Positions 39,983 through 48,973 of a stretch of 57,515 nt of DNA are shown here, in pieces. Both the position numbers and the translations under genes were made by a program. This stretch comes from Sharpea porci (lineage in GTDB: Bacteria; Bacillota_I; Bacilli_A; Erysipelotrichales; Coprobacillaceae). Numbering within the stretch: the first letter of the stretch is position 1; each line of letters begins with the position of its first letter. The notes under the pieces are model-generated. The model was given only the letters and a program-made list of their open reading frames with translations, ran no database searches and had not been told where the DNA came from. The DNA lies in the NCBI RefSeq assembly GCF_009695655.1, contig NZ_VUNM01000012.1, positions 1 to 57,515 of the forward strand, in the 5' to 3' direction.

Positions 39983-41617
39983 ATGAAATATATCAAAGAT
40001 ACATTACAACATACTGATCAAGTCATGCAGACTTATCATGTCAACTCTTTATTAGCAAAAGTTATTGAGAGTAAGAATATGGGATTAAGTGAATATGAGA
40101 AGTTTGTCTCACCCCATCTTATTTATCATGACTTTTCTTTATTTTCTGAAGCTGATCTCGCCTTAGAGCGTATTCAACATGCGATTGAACAACATGAAAA
40201 GATTGCCATTTATGGGGATTATGACTGTGATGGCATTCTTTCAACAGCGATTCTTGTTCAGGCTTTTAAGGAATTGGGTGTTGAGGTTGGTTTTCATATC
40301 CCAAATCGTTTTACGGATGGCTATGGCTTAAATGTCAAAAGAGTGAAACAGATGGCAGAAAAGGGCTATTCATTGATTATTACAGTGGATAATGGCATTA
40401 AGGCGAATGAGGCTGTTGCAGAAGCTAGTCGCTTAGGAGTCGATGTTATTATTACTGATCACCATGCTTTTAGTGAAAGTGATGAATTACCTGATGCTCA
40501 AGCAATCATTCATACAAAGATGTCCGTTGATTATCCGTTTAAGGAAATATGTGGGGGCTTTATTGCTTATAAGCTCGCAAGTGCTTTATTACATCATCAT
40601 GACAAATATCTCTATAGCCTTGCTGCTATAACGACTGTTTCCGACATGATGCCATTAGTTGACGAGAATCGCAGTGTCGTAAAAAGAGGCTTGCAATTTA
40701 TGAATGAAGAGCATTATGAAGCACTTGAGCTTCTTAAAGGTCAGGGTGACTATTCGACGACTATGATTGGCTTTACGATTGCACCAAAGATCAATAGCTT
40801 TGGCAGACTGCCAGAACAAATCAATCCTAACAATCTTGTCAAATATTTCTTAAAAGAAGCAGATCCAAGACTAAGAAAGGCAGTAGGAATGAAGGCTGTT
40901 GAAATTAATGGCTTGCGTCAGGTTATGACAACAAAGGCGTATCAGGAAGCTTTAAAAGAAGCCCATGATAAATGCATGTTCTATGCTTCAAGTGATATAC
41001 ATGAAGGCATTGTTGGACTGGTTGCTGGCAAATATGCCCGTGAATTTGAACGCCCAGCTTTCGTCATGCATTATGATGAAAAAAAGCATCTTTATAAAGG
41101 ATCAGCAAGAGGTGTGAACGGCTTTAATCTTTATGATTTCCTGACTCAGAATGCGAATCTTTTAGAAGCATTTGGCGGACATGCCATGGCTGGCGGGTTT
41201 AGTGTCTCAGAAGAACATTTTAACGATCTTCGTCTTGCGCTCTTAGAATATATTGGCGACAAGACATTTAGAAATGAAGAGCTTGTCATCCCAGTAGATA
41301 AAGAGGAATTAAGTGTTCCTGCTGTTGCTTCTTTAAGCCTGCTTGAGCCTTTTGGCCAGCTAAATGAAGCACCTGTCTTTCTTTTGGAAGATGTTCATAT
41401 TGATGAATATCGACTGCTTTCTGAAGGCAAACATTTACGTATGAATATGCATACGTCAAATGGTGAAGTTGCTGCTTTATATTTTAACCAAGGCAAACAA
41501 AAAGAGAGTCTAGAGAGTCAGGATTCACTTAATCTAGTAGGATCGTTGTCCATTAATGAATTTCGAGGTCATCAAACGGTTAATTTGATTGTTAAAGATG
41601 TGGTTAAAGACTTATAG
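39983..41617 (+). CDS. recJ: Single-stranded-DNA exonuclease RecJ
   Basis: A 544-residue 5'-to-3' exonuclease on single-stranded DNA used in recombination and mismatch repair. DHH motifs are clear: AIYGDYDCDGILS, the DHHAF motif, and the DHHA1 domain motif AFGGHAMAGGFSV. It is shorter than the Bacillus protein (about 780 residues) and lacks the long C-terminal extension, close to the minimal RecJ length. The start ATG 39983 has TTTGGAGG seven bases upstream. It sits in the conserved order comN-recJ-apt-relA. Confidence 0.94.
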   Translation: MKYIKDTLQHTDQVMQTYHVNSLLAKVIESKNMGLSEYEKFVSPHLIYHDFSLFSEADLALERIQHAIEQHEKIAIYGDYDCDGILSTAILVQAFKELGVEVGFHIPNRFTDGYGLNVKRVKQMAEKGYSLIITVDNGIKANEAVAEASRLGVDVIITDHHAFSESDELPDAQAIIHTKMSVDYPFKEICGGFIAYKLASALLHHHDKYLYSLAAITTVSDMMPLVDENRSVVKRGLQFMNEEHYEALELLKGQGDYSTTMIGFTIAPKINSFGRLPEQINPNNLVKYFLKEADPRLRKAVGMKAVEINGLRQVMTTKAYQEALKEAHDKCMFYASSDIHEGIVGLVAGKYAREFERPAFVMHYDEKKHLYKGSARGVNGFNLYDFLTQNANLLEAFGGHAMAGGFSVSEEHFNDLRLALLEYIGDKTFRNEELVIPVDKEELSVPAVASLSLLEPFGQLNEAPVFLLEDVHIDEYRLLSEGKHLRMNMHTSNGEVAALYFNQGKQKESLESQDSLNLVGSLSINEFRGHQTVNLIVKDVVKDL

Positions 41618-41664
41618 GAATTACGTTGTTCTTATTCATCGTTCTTTCCTTTAAGAATAAAGGA

Positions 41665-41673
41665 TGTTATAAT
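41665..41673 (+). promoter_or_regulatory. Extended -10 promoter of apt
   Basis: TGTTATAAT, a perfect extended -10, lies 29 bases before the apt start. A small hairpin CCTTTA/TAAAGG (41649-41664) lies just upstream and may end recJ transcripts weakly. Confidence 0.55.
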
Positions 41674-41701
41674 ACACAGTGTGTATAGGAGGAGAAGTTT
41701 T

Positions 41702-42220
41702 ATGGATTTAGAAAAATATGTTGCCAGCATTCCTGGTTTTCCAAAAGAAGGAATTATCTTCAGAGATGTAACACCAATGTTACAGGATGCTGAGGCATTT
41801 AAAGAATCAGTGAAACAGCTTGCTGGTTTTGTTAAGAGTGAAGATGTTGATGTTGTTGTTGGTCCAGAATCAAGAGGATTTATTTTTGGTTGTCCAGTAG
41901 CCTTAGAACTCAATGCTGGATTTGTACCAGTAAGAAAGCCAGGCAAGCTTCCACGAGAAGTTGTTAGCTGTAAATATGATCTTGAATATGGATCAAATGA
42001 AATTCAGATGCATAAGGATTCTATTAAGAAGGGCCAGAAAGTCTTTATTGTAGATGACTTACTTGCAACTGGTGGTACAGTTGAAGCGGCTATTAAGCTT
42101 GTGGAAGAAATGGGCGGCGAGGTTGTCGGCTTGGCGTTCGTTATTGAATTAGTTGACCTGAAAGCAAAAGAAAAATTAGAATCTCAAGGCTATAAGGTTT
42201 ATTCAATTCTACAGTATTAA
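41702..42220 (+). CDS. apt: Adenine phosphoribosyltransferase
   Basis: A 172-residue purine-salvage enzyme that makes AMP from adenine and PRPP. The PRPP-binding motif is [17 protein letters not shown]. The opening [18 protein letters not shown] and [14 protein letters not shown] are typical of Apt. ATG 41702 follows TAGGAGGAG. Between recJ and relA, exactly as in Bacillus. A terminator after the stop separates it partly from relA. Confidence 0.96.
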   Translation: MDLEKYVASIPGFPKEGIIFRDVTPMLQDAEAFKESVKQLAGFVKSEDVDVVVGPESRGFIFGCPVALELNAGFVPVRKPGKLPREVVSCKYDLEYGSNEIQMHKDSIKKGQKVFIVDDLLATGGTVEAAIKLVEEMGGEVVGLAFVIELVDLKAKEKLESQGYKVYSILQY

Positions 42221-42226
42221 TTCAGG

Positions 42227-42249
42227 AAGAGACGGCATGTCTCTTTTTT
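42227..42249 (+). terminator. Intrinsic terminator between apt and relA
   Basis: AAGAGAC (42227-42233) pairs with GTCTCTT (42239-42245), then TTTT. Confidence 0.85.
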
Positions 42250-42267
42250 GATAAGGGGGTGTGACAT

Positions 42268-44487
42268 ATGGAATATAAGCATGCAGGAGACAATGTAACA
42301 TATGAAGACGTCTTAGGGTTGGTAAAGACATATATTACTGATCCTGACTCATTAGCAATCATCCAGAAAGCTTATGACTTCATCATGGTGAAACATGCCA
42401 CACAGAAAAGAAGAAGCGGGGAACCCTATACAGTGCATTTGATATGGGTTGCCTATATCTTAGCAACATTGCAGACAGGTCCAAAGACGATTGCGGCTGG
42501 CCTGCTCCATGATGTCATGGAAGATTGTGATGTGCCACGAGAGGAAATGGTGGAACGTTTTGGCGAAGAAATCACAACGCTTGTTGAAGGGGTAACCAAG
42601 ATCAACAAGATGCCTTATATGGAAGAAAGTGAAGTCTATGCCGAAAATCATCGTAAAATCTATATTGCGATGGCTAAGGATATCCGTGTCATCTTGATCA
42701 AGCTTGCTGACCGTCTGCATAATATGCGTACATTGCAATATATGCCACCAGCCAAGCAACAACGTATTTCACGTGAGACTCTGGAAGTTTATGCGCCCAT
42801 TGCTCATCGTCTAGGTATCAATGATATTCGTATTGAGCTTGAAGATCTTTGTCTTTATTATCTTGATCCTAAGGCTTATAAAGAAATTGCTGATTTGTTG
42901 GATGAAAAGCGTAGTGAACGTGATGCGGCTATTGAGAAAATGAAAAAGTCTGTTGAAGCATTGCTTGATGAGCATCATATTTCCTACCACATTAAAGGAA
43001 GAGCAAAACATATCTATTCCATCTATAAGAAGATGGTCATTAAGCATAAACGATTCAATGAACTCTATGACTTAAATGCTTTGCGTATCATTGTCAAAGA
43101 GAAAGTCACCTGTTATGAAGTATTAGGCTTAATTCATGAGAAGTATCGTCCCTTACCAGGACGTTTTAAGGACTATATTGCGATGCCTAAGCCTAATATG
43201 TATCAGTCCTTACATACGGCTGTTATTGGTGATGATGGCTTGATTTTTGAAATCCAGATTCGTACTGAAGAGATGGATGAACTTGCTGAACGTGGTGTGG
43301 CTTCTCATTGGCGCTATAAAGAAGGTGTCAATTACTCGGCTAAGGAAGAACAGAAGGAAATTGGTGAAAAATTACAATGGCTTTCTGACTTTATTACCAT
43401 CAGTGATGAAGTCAAGGACGAAAAGGCACAGGAATATTACAACACACTTAAACGTGATATTTTTGAAGCGAATGTCTATGTCCTCACGCCTAATGGAAAA
43501 ATCGTTGAACTGCCTAATGGCTCTACACCAATTGATTTTGCCTATCGAATACATACCGAAGTAGGCAATCATACAACAGGGGCAATTGTCAACAATGTCA
43601 TGGTGCCTATTGATACAACCTTGAAGACAGGCGACGTTGTTAAAATCATGACCAGCAATCAAGCCCATCCAAGTGAAGACTGGTTAAAGATTGTTCGCAC
43701 AGGCAGTGCAAGAAATAAGATCAAACAGTATATTGTCAAACAGGAAGCAGAAGATAAAAAAGAAATCATTGATGAAGGACGCAGAATCTTACGTGAAGAA
43801 ATCCGTAATCGTGAACTTGATGAAAAGACCTATCTTGATCCTGAGACATACCGTTCGAAATTCAGTGAAATTGGCTGTCGTAACTTTGATGAAGTGCTGG
43901 TTGCTATTGGCAAGAAACAAGCCACAGCAGGCAGTTTGCTTGACCATGTTGTACCGGAGAAAAAAGGCTTTATTGAAAACCTTTCACAGATTATTCGTAA
44001 GAATAATAATCGTGAACAGGCTGAAGCCAAACGCAAGAAATCCATTGGTGTTGCTGTTGGCAATTTGACAGGTGGTGTTATGATGAGCTTGTCAAAGTGT
44101 TGTAATCCAATTCCTGGTGATGAAATTGTTGGCTTTGTTTCTAAGGGCCAGGGAATAAAGATTCACCGTGCTGATTGTCCTAATGTAAAAAATGTTGATC
44201 CATCACGTCTTGTCGATGTTTATTGGGATTATGCAAGTATTGAATCAAAACGTTATAATGTTGATTTAGAGATCATTGGTTTGGATCGTCCTAATTTATT
44301 AAGTGATATTGTAACGGTTCTTGGAACTTGTAATGTTAATATTATGAATATTAATGCGGGAATTGCTGACTTGGATGCAGATATGAATATTACCATTTCT
44401 GTTGACTCGGCAGAAAAGCTTCAGAATACAATCGATAATTTGAATAAAATTCATGGTGTTGCTGAAGTTAAGCGTGTCATCCATTAA
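42268..44487 (+). CDS. relA: Bifunctional (p)ppGpp synthetase/hydrolase (Rel)
   Basis: A 739-residue Rel enzyme of the stringent response. The HD hydrolase domain (about 50-200) is intact with HLIWVAYILA and LLHDVMEDCD. The synthetase domain (240-350) has RFKDYIAMPKPNMYQSLHTAV. TGS (about 395-455), a helical/zinc-finger region with conserved SKCCNPIPGD, and an ACT domain at the C-terminus (LDRPNLLSDIVTVL) complete the full-length form. It should both make and degrade (p)ppGpp at starved ribosomes. AGGGGGTG is the ribosome site. Position between apt and hisS is conserved. Confidence 0.96.
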   Translation: MEYKHAGDNVTYEDVLGLVKTYITDPDSLAIIQKAYDFIMVKHATQKRRSGEPYTVHLIWVAYILATLQTGPKTIAAGLLHDVMEDCDVPREEMVERFGEEITTLVEGVTKINKMPYMEESEVYAENHRKIYIAMAKDIRVILIKLADRLHNMRTLQYMPPAKQQRISRETLEVYAPIAHRLGINDIRIELEDLCLYYLDPKAYKEIADLLDEKRSERDAAIEKMKKSVEALLDEHHISYHIKGRAKHIYSIYKKMVIKHKRFNELYDLNALRIIVKEKVTCYEVLGLIHEKYRPLPGRFKDYIAMPKPNMYQSLHTAVIGDDGLIFEIQIRTEEMDELAERGVASHWRYKEGVNYSAKEEQKEIGEKLQWLSDFITISDEVKDEKAQEYYNTLKRDIFEANVYVLTPNGKIVELPNGSTPIDFAYRIHTEVGNHTTGAIVNNVMVPIDTTLKTGDVVKIMTSNQAHPSEDWLKIVRTGSARNKIKQYIVKQEAEDKKEIIDEGRRILREEIRNRELDEKTYLDPETYRSKFSEIGCRNFDEVLVAIGKKQATAGSLLDHVVPEKKGFIENLSQIIRKNNNREQAEAKRKKSIGVAVGNLTGGVMMSLSKCCNPIPGDEIVGFVSKGQGIKIHRADCPNVKNVDPSRLVDVYWDYASIESKRYNVDLEIIGLDRPNLLSDIVTVLGTCNVNIMNINAGIADLDADMNITISVDSAEKLQNTIDNLNKIHGVAEVKRVIH

Positions 44488-44495
44488 GTGTGATA

Positions 44496-44524
44496 TTGCT
44501 TTTTAAACAACTTTATATTATACT
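44496..44524 (+). promoter_or_regulatory. Promoter of the hisS-aspS T-box
   Basis: TTGCTT (44496-44501), 17-bp spacer, TATACT (44519-44524). Confidence 0.65.
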
Positions 44525-44529
44525 GAGTG

Positions 44530-44731
44530 CATATTCGAGGAAGAAGATTAAATAGTGGATTTTTTCTAGAGACGTTATGGCTGGTGAAAATAACGAAAAA
44601 GAAGCTATGGGACACTTTGGAGAATGCTTTAAAAAAGCACGTGACTCGCGTTAAGAGTTAAAGGGCATACCGAGAGGTATGAACTAAGGTGGTACCGCGT
44701 TGAAACGTCCTTAGATAAGGACGTTTTTTAT
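44530..44731 (+). promoter_or_regulatory. T-box leader of hisS-aspS with overlapping Asp/His specifier
   Basis: The T-box AGGTGGTACCGCG lies at 44687-44699 and the terminator pair AACGTCCTT/AAGGACGTT at 44704-44712 and 44717-44725, then TTTTTT. The 3' side of the specifier loop reads GACAC (44611-44615). By alignment with the tyrS T-box, GAC (Asp) occupies the specifier slot, while CAC (His) overlaps it by one base. The variable T-box base is T. It can form a wobble with G73 of tRNA-Asp but not a pair with C73 of tRNA-His. Confidence 0.88.
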
Positions 44732-44754
44732 TTTGATGAAAGAGAGGAATGCAA

Positions 44755-46020
44755 ATGAATTATAAGGCACCTAGAGGTACAGTCGATATTCTACCAACTG
44801 ATTCTGGTAAATGGCTGAAACTTGAAAGAATTCTACGTACAATTGCTGATAACTACAATGTCAAAGAAATGAGAACGCCAATCTTTGAGCATACAGAATT
44901 ATTCAATCGTGCAGTTGGTGATACAACTGATGTCGTTACGAAAGAAATGTATAGCTTTAATGACAAGAAGGGACGTTCAATCACATTAAGACCAGAAGGT
45001 ACAGCAGGCATTGCCCGTGCCTATGTCGAAAACAAGATGTATGCCTGGCCAGAGAAACTGACTAAGGTCTACTATATGGGACCAATGTTCCGTTATGAAA
45101 GACCACAGTCTGGTCGACAGCGTCAGTTCCATCAGTTTGGTGTGGAAATGCTGGGTGTGGAATCCCCTTATGTTGATGTGGAGTGCATGCTGATGGCATT
45201 AACTGTTGTGAAGGCTTTGGATATCAAGGATGTTACATTGCATATTAACTCTTTAGGTGATGATGCATCACGTGAAGCTTATCGTACAGCATTAAAAGAT
45301 CATTTCAGACCACATCTTCATGAATTATGTGAAGATTGTAATGACCGTTTTGAGAAGAATCCATTAAGAATTCTTGATTGTAAGGTGGATCATGACCATC
45401 CTAGTATGGCAACTGCGCCAAAAACAATTGATTATCTATCAGAAGGGGCAAAAGCACACTTTGATAAAGTATGTCAGCTCTTAGATGAATTAGATGTCGA
45501 TTATGTCATTGATACGAATTTAGTAAGAGGGCTTGACTACTATTCACATACAGTCTTTGAACTCATTAGTGATGATCCTAAATTAGGTGCTGGTTCAACA
45601 GTAGGTGGCGGGGGACGCTACAACGGACTTGTTGAAGAAGTTGGTGGACCAGCAACACCTGGTGTTGGTTTTGCTTTTGGTATGGAAAGACTGATGCTGG
45701 CAATGGATGATGAGATGAATGAAGATGCTGGTATTGATGCCTATATCATGCCTCTTGGAGATGATGCTAAGGATTATGCTATGCAGCTTATCACAATCCT
45801 TCGTGCTCATGGCTTCTGCTGTGACATGGACTTTGTTGGCAGAGGGCTCAAAGGCCAGTTTAAGTCATCAGATCGTTTCCATGCAAAATATGCCTTAATT
45901 ATTGGTGATGATGAAGTTAAGAATGAAATTGTCCAGGTAAGAGATAATGAAACAAAAGAGCAGGAAGCTGTCAAGGTTGAAGAATTAATTGCCTACTTAG
46001 ATCAGAAGATGGGAGTATAG
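44755..46020 (+). CDS. hisS: Histidyl-tRNA synthetase
   Basis: A 421-residue class II synthetase. Motif 2 is KVYYMGPMFRYERPQSGRQRQFHQFG, the histidine-specific loops are LVRGLDYYSHTVFE and AGGRYN-like VGGGGRYNGLVEE, and motif 3 is GVGFAFGMERL. The anticodon-binding domain is at the C-terminus. ATG 44755 is preferred to the one six bases upstream, which would sit too close to the AGAGG ribosome site. The gene is preceded by a T-box leader and followed two bases later by aspS. Confidence 0.96.
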   Translation: MNYKAPRGTVDILPTDSGKWLKLERILRTIADNYNVKEMRTPIFEHTELFNRAVGDTTDVVTKEMYSFNDKKGRSITLRPEGTAGIARAYVENKMYAWPEKLTKVYYMGPMFRYERPQSGRQRQFHQFGVEMLGVESPYVDVECMLMALTVVKALDIKDVTLHINSLGDDASREAYRTALKDHFRPHLHELCEDCNDRFEKNPLRILDCKVDHDHPSMATAPKTIDYLSEGAKAHFDKVCQLLDELDVDYVIDTNLVRGLDYYSHTVFELISDDPKLGAGSTVGGGGRYNGLVEEVGGPATPGVGFAFGMERLMLAMDDEMNEDAGIDAYIMPLGDDAKDYAMQLITILRAHGFCCDMDFVGRGLKGQFKSSDRFHAKYALIIGDDEVKNEIVQVRDNETKEQEAVKVEELIAYLDQKMGV

Positions 46021-46022
46021 TT

Positions 46023-47792
46023 ATGAAAAGAACACATAATAATGGCGAACTGAGAATCAATCATGTTGGTGAAAAAGTAACATTGATTGGCTGGGTTGCA
46101 AAGAAGAGAAATATGGGAGCTATTGTCTTTATCGACTTAAGAGACAGATATGGCTTGACACAGATTGTATTTAATGAAGAATTTGCTTCAAAGACAAAAG
46201 ATATCAAGAACGAATATATTTTACAGGTTACAGGTACTGTTGTTGAACGTTCAAGTAAGAATCCACACATGCCTACTGGTGACATTGAAGTTGATGTAGA
46301 AGATTTCACTGTTGTCAATACAGCTAAGCAGCCACCTATTATTGTTGCGGATGAAACAGATGCAAGTGAAGAAACACGTATGAAATATCGTTATCTAGAT
46401 TTAAGAAGACCTGTGCTTCAAAACAAGATTATGACACGTGCTAAAATCGTGAAATCCATTCATGAATTCTTAGATGGTGAAGACTTTATTGAAATTGAAA
46501 CACCATATCTTAACCGTTCAACACCAGAAGGAGCAAGAGACTTCCTTGTCCCTTCACGTGTACATAAAGGATCATTCTATGCCTTACCACAATCACCACA
46601 GCTCTTTAAGCAGTTATTGATGGTATCAGGATTTGAAAAATATTATCAGATTGCAAGATGCTTTAGAGACGAGGATTTAAGAGCAGACCGTCAGCCTGAA
46701 TTTACACAGGTCGATGTGGAAATGAGTTTCATGGATACAGATCAGATTCTTGATTTAGGTGAACGTCTTGTCGCTAAAATCATGAAGGATGTTAAAAATA
46801 TTGATATCCAGTTGCCATTACGCCGTATGACATGGCATGATGCTATGGAAAAGTATGGTATCGATAAGCCTGATACACGTTTTGGCTTAGAACTTGTGAA
46901 CTTAAATGAAACAGTGAAAGATGTTGATTTTGCTGTCTTCAAGAGTGCTTTAGAAGCAAATGGCCATGTCAAAGGTATCAATGTCAAGGGTGAAGCAAGT
47001 CACTTTAGCCGTAAGAAGATTGATGCCTTAGGTGAAATTGCCAAGAAGTATAAAGCTAAAGGCTTAGCTTGGTTGAAGGTCACTGATGAAGGCGTCAGTG
47101 GTCCAATTGCGAAATTCTTCAATGAAGAACAATTGGATCGTCTGCTTAAGGCAATGGATGCTAAGGCTGATGACTTATTGCTTTTTGTGGCTGATTCACA
47201 TTATATGGTTGTATGTGATGCTTTAGCAGCTATTCGTAATCATTTAGGTAAGGAACTTAAGCTTTATGATCCACATACATTTGATTTCTTATGGATTGTT
47301 GATTTCCCAATGTTTGAATATTCTGAAGAAGATGGTCGTTATTATGCAATGCATCATCCATTCACACGCCCAAAGGAATCAGATCTTGATAAGATTCTTA
47401 CTGATCCCGCACACTGTCTTGCAGATGCTTATGATATTGTCTTGAATGGCTTTGAACTTGGTGGTGGTTCACAGCGTATCTATGATGAAGAATTACAGGA
47501 TAAGGCTTTTGAGGCTTTAGGATTTACTGAAGAACGTATTAGAAGTCAGTTTGGCTGGTTTGTTGATGCCTTCCAGTATGGTGCTCCACCTCATGGCGGT
47601 TTTGCCTTAGGTCTAGACCGTGTGGCAATGCTTCTGACTGAATCTGATTCATTAAGAGACGTTATTGCCTTCCCTAAGAATACAAGTTCAAAAGACCCAG
47701 TAACGGATGCACCAGGCACAGTTGATGATGCTCAGCTTGATGAATTAGGCATTGCAGTAAAGGAAGGTGTTCTTGATGGTGAATCAGAATAG
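46023..47792 (+). CDS. aspS: Aspartyl-tRNA synthetase
   Basis: A 589-residue bacterial-type class II enzyme. An N-terminal OB-fold anticodon domain (1-105) precedes a catalytic core with motif 2 (YYQIARCFRDEDLRADRQPEFTQVDVE) and motif 3 (GFALGLDRVAMLLT). The large GAD insertion domain typical of bacterial AspRS lies between them. TDAPGTVDDAQLDELGI is the expected C-terminal region. Separated from hisS by two bases; the next gene overlaps its end by 17 bases. Whether it is discriminating or charges tRNA-Asn too cannot be judged here. Confidence 0.96.
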   Translation: MKRTHNNGELRINHVGEKVTLIGWVAKKRNMGAIVFIDLRDRYGLTQIVFNEEFASKTKDIKNEYILQVTGTVVERSSKNPHMPTGDIEVDVEDFTVVNTAKQPPIIVADETDASEETRMKYRYLDLRRPVLQNKIMTRAKIVKSIHEFLDGEDFIEIETPYLNRSTPEGARDFLVPSRVHKGSFYALPQSPQLFKQLLMVSGFEKYYQIARCFRDEDLRADRQPEFTQVDVEMSFMDTDQILDLGERLVAKIMKDVKNIDIQLPLRRMTWHDAMEKYGIDKPDTRFGLELVNLNETVKDVDFAVFKSALEANGHVKGINVKGEASHFSRKKIDALGEIAKKYKAKGLAWLKVTDEGVSGPIAKFFNEEQLDRLLKAMDAKADDLLLFVADSHYMVVCDALAAIRNHLGKELKLYDPHTFDFLWIVDFPMFEYSEEDGRYYAMHHPFTRPKESDLDKILTDPAHCLADAYDIVLNGFELGGGSQRIYDEELQDKAFEALGFTEERIRSQFGWFVDAFQYGAPPHGGFALGLDRVAMLLTESDSLRDVIAFPKNTSSKDPVTDAPGTVDDAQLDELGIAVKEGVLDGESE

Positions 47793-48870
47793 ATTGGAAC
47801 GTGTTATAAAACGTATGCAGGCAAGACATATTGATCATATGCTTGTCACTGATCCAACTTCTATTGATTATTTGTTGGATTATCTCAATTATCCACACGA
47901 AAGAACCTATGTGATGGCGATTAGTGTGAATGGCCATCACCAGCTCTTCTTCAACAATCTCTTCTTTGTGGATCATGATTTAGGTATACCTATTACATGG
48001 TTCAGTGACGCAGAAGATTCGCTTGGTATGATTGCCAACTACTTAAGAGAAGATGGGGCAAAGGCTATTGGTGTAGATAAGAATATGGAAGCAAGATGGC
48101 TTTTACCGCTGATGAATGCATTGAGTGATGCCACTTTTACTGTTGCTAGTGAAGTTGTTGATTTAGTAAGAGGTGTCAAGGATGAAAAAGAAATCGCCTT
48201 GATGAAGGAAGCTTCAAAAATCAATGATGCAGCAATGGGTTACATGGCTCGTACACTAGCAAGTGGCCAATATACTGAAGCGGAAATGGATCCACTTCTT
48301 CTTGCTTTCTATAAAAGCCAAGGAGCAAGTGATCATTCATTTGAACCTATTATAGGCTATGGGGAAAATGGTGCTAACCCTCATCATATGAATGATGATA
48401 CTAAGCTTAAGCCAGGGGATTCTATTATTGTCGATCAGGGATGTTTATATCAGGGCTATTGTTCTGATATGACACGTACATTCTTCTATAAAGAAGTCTC
48501 TCCAAAACAGGAATATGTTTATAATCTTGTCTTGAAAGCACAATTAGCTGCTGAAGCGGCCATCAAGCCAGGTGTAGCTTTAGCGAAGATTGATAAGATT
48601 GCTCGTGATATTATCACCGAAGGTGGCTATGGCAAGGAGTTCAACCATCGTTTAGGACATTTTATTGGACGTCTTTGTCATGAAGCGGGGGAAGTGAATG
48701 CAACCTCTCCAATCATAGCGGAGGAGGGTATGATCTTCTCGATTGAACCAGGTGTCTATATTGAAGGTGAATTTGGTGTGCGTATTGAGGACTTAGTCCT
48801 CGTGACAAGTGACGGCTGTCAGCCTCTTAATAGCTATCCAAAGGAATTAACTGTTATCGGCAACAAATAA
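47776..48870 (+). CDS. M24-family Xaa-Pro aminopeptidase-like protein
   Basis: A 364-residue metallopeptidase of the pita-bread fold, likely removing residues N-terminal to proline. The creatinase-like N-domain (1-125) is followed by the peptidase domain. Metal ligands are D in IIVDQGCLY, D in CSDMTRTF, H in LGHFIGRLCHEAGE, E in SIEPGVY and E in RIEDLVLV. ATG 47776 overlaps the end of aspS and has AGGAAGGTG upstream, so it is coupled to the hisS-aspS unit. A strong terminator ends the operon. Confidence 0.9.
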   Translation: MVNQNRLERVIKRMQARHIDHMLVTDPTSIDYLLDYLNYPHERTYVMAISVNGHHQLFFNNLFFVDHDLGIPITWFSDAEDSLGMIANYLREDGAKAIGVDKNMEARWLLPLMNALSDATFTVASEVVDLVRGVKDEKEIALMKEASKINDAAMGYMARTLASGQYTEAEMDPLLLAFYKSQGASDHSFEPIIGYGENGANPHHMNDDTKLKPGDSIIVDQGCLYQGYCSDMTRTFFYKEVSPKQEYVYNLVLKAQLAAEAAIKPGVALAKIDKIARDIITEGGYGKEFNHRLGHFIGRLCHEAGEVNATSPIIAEEGMIFSIEPGVYIEGEFGVRIEDLVLVTSDGCQPLNSYPKELTVIGNK

Positions 48871-48874
48871 ATAA

Positions 48875-48926
48875 GAAAAAAGGGATTGCATTTGACAAAG
48901 TCATAGCGTAGGCAATCCTTTTTCTT
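48875..48926 (+). terminator. Intrinsic terminator of the hisS-aspS-peptidase operon
   Basis: A 3' arm GCAATCCTTTTTC (48912-48923) pairs with AAAAAAGGGATTGC (ending at 48889) across a 22-base loop, then TTTT. Confidence 0.8.
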
Positions 48927-48973
48927 TTGTTGAGATATATGTCTATGATAGAATAGAAACAGGAGGAAAACAC

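Noticed and set aside
41632-41946. Minus-strand 104-codon frame opposite apt
   Set aside because: It lies across the apt promoter and coding region. The apt frame has clear motifs and a ribosome site, so this is a shadow frame.
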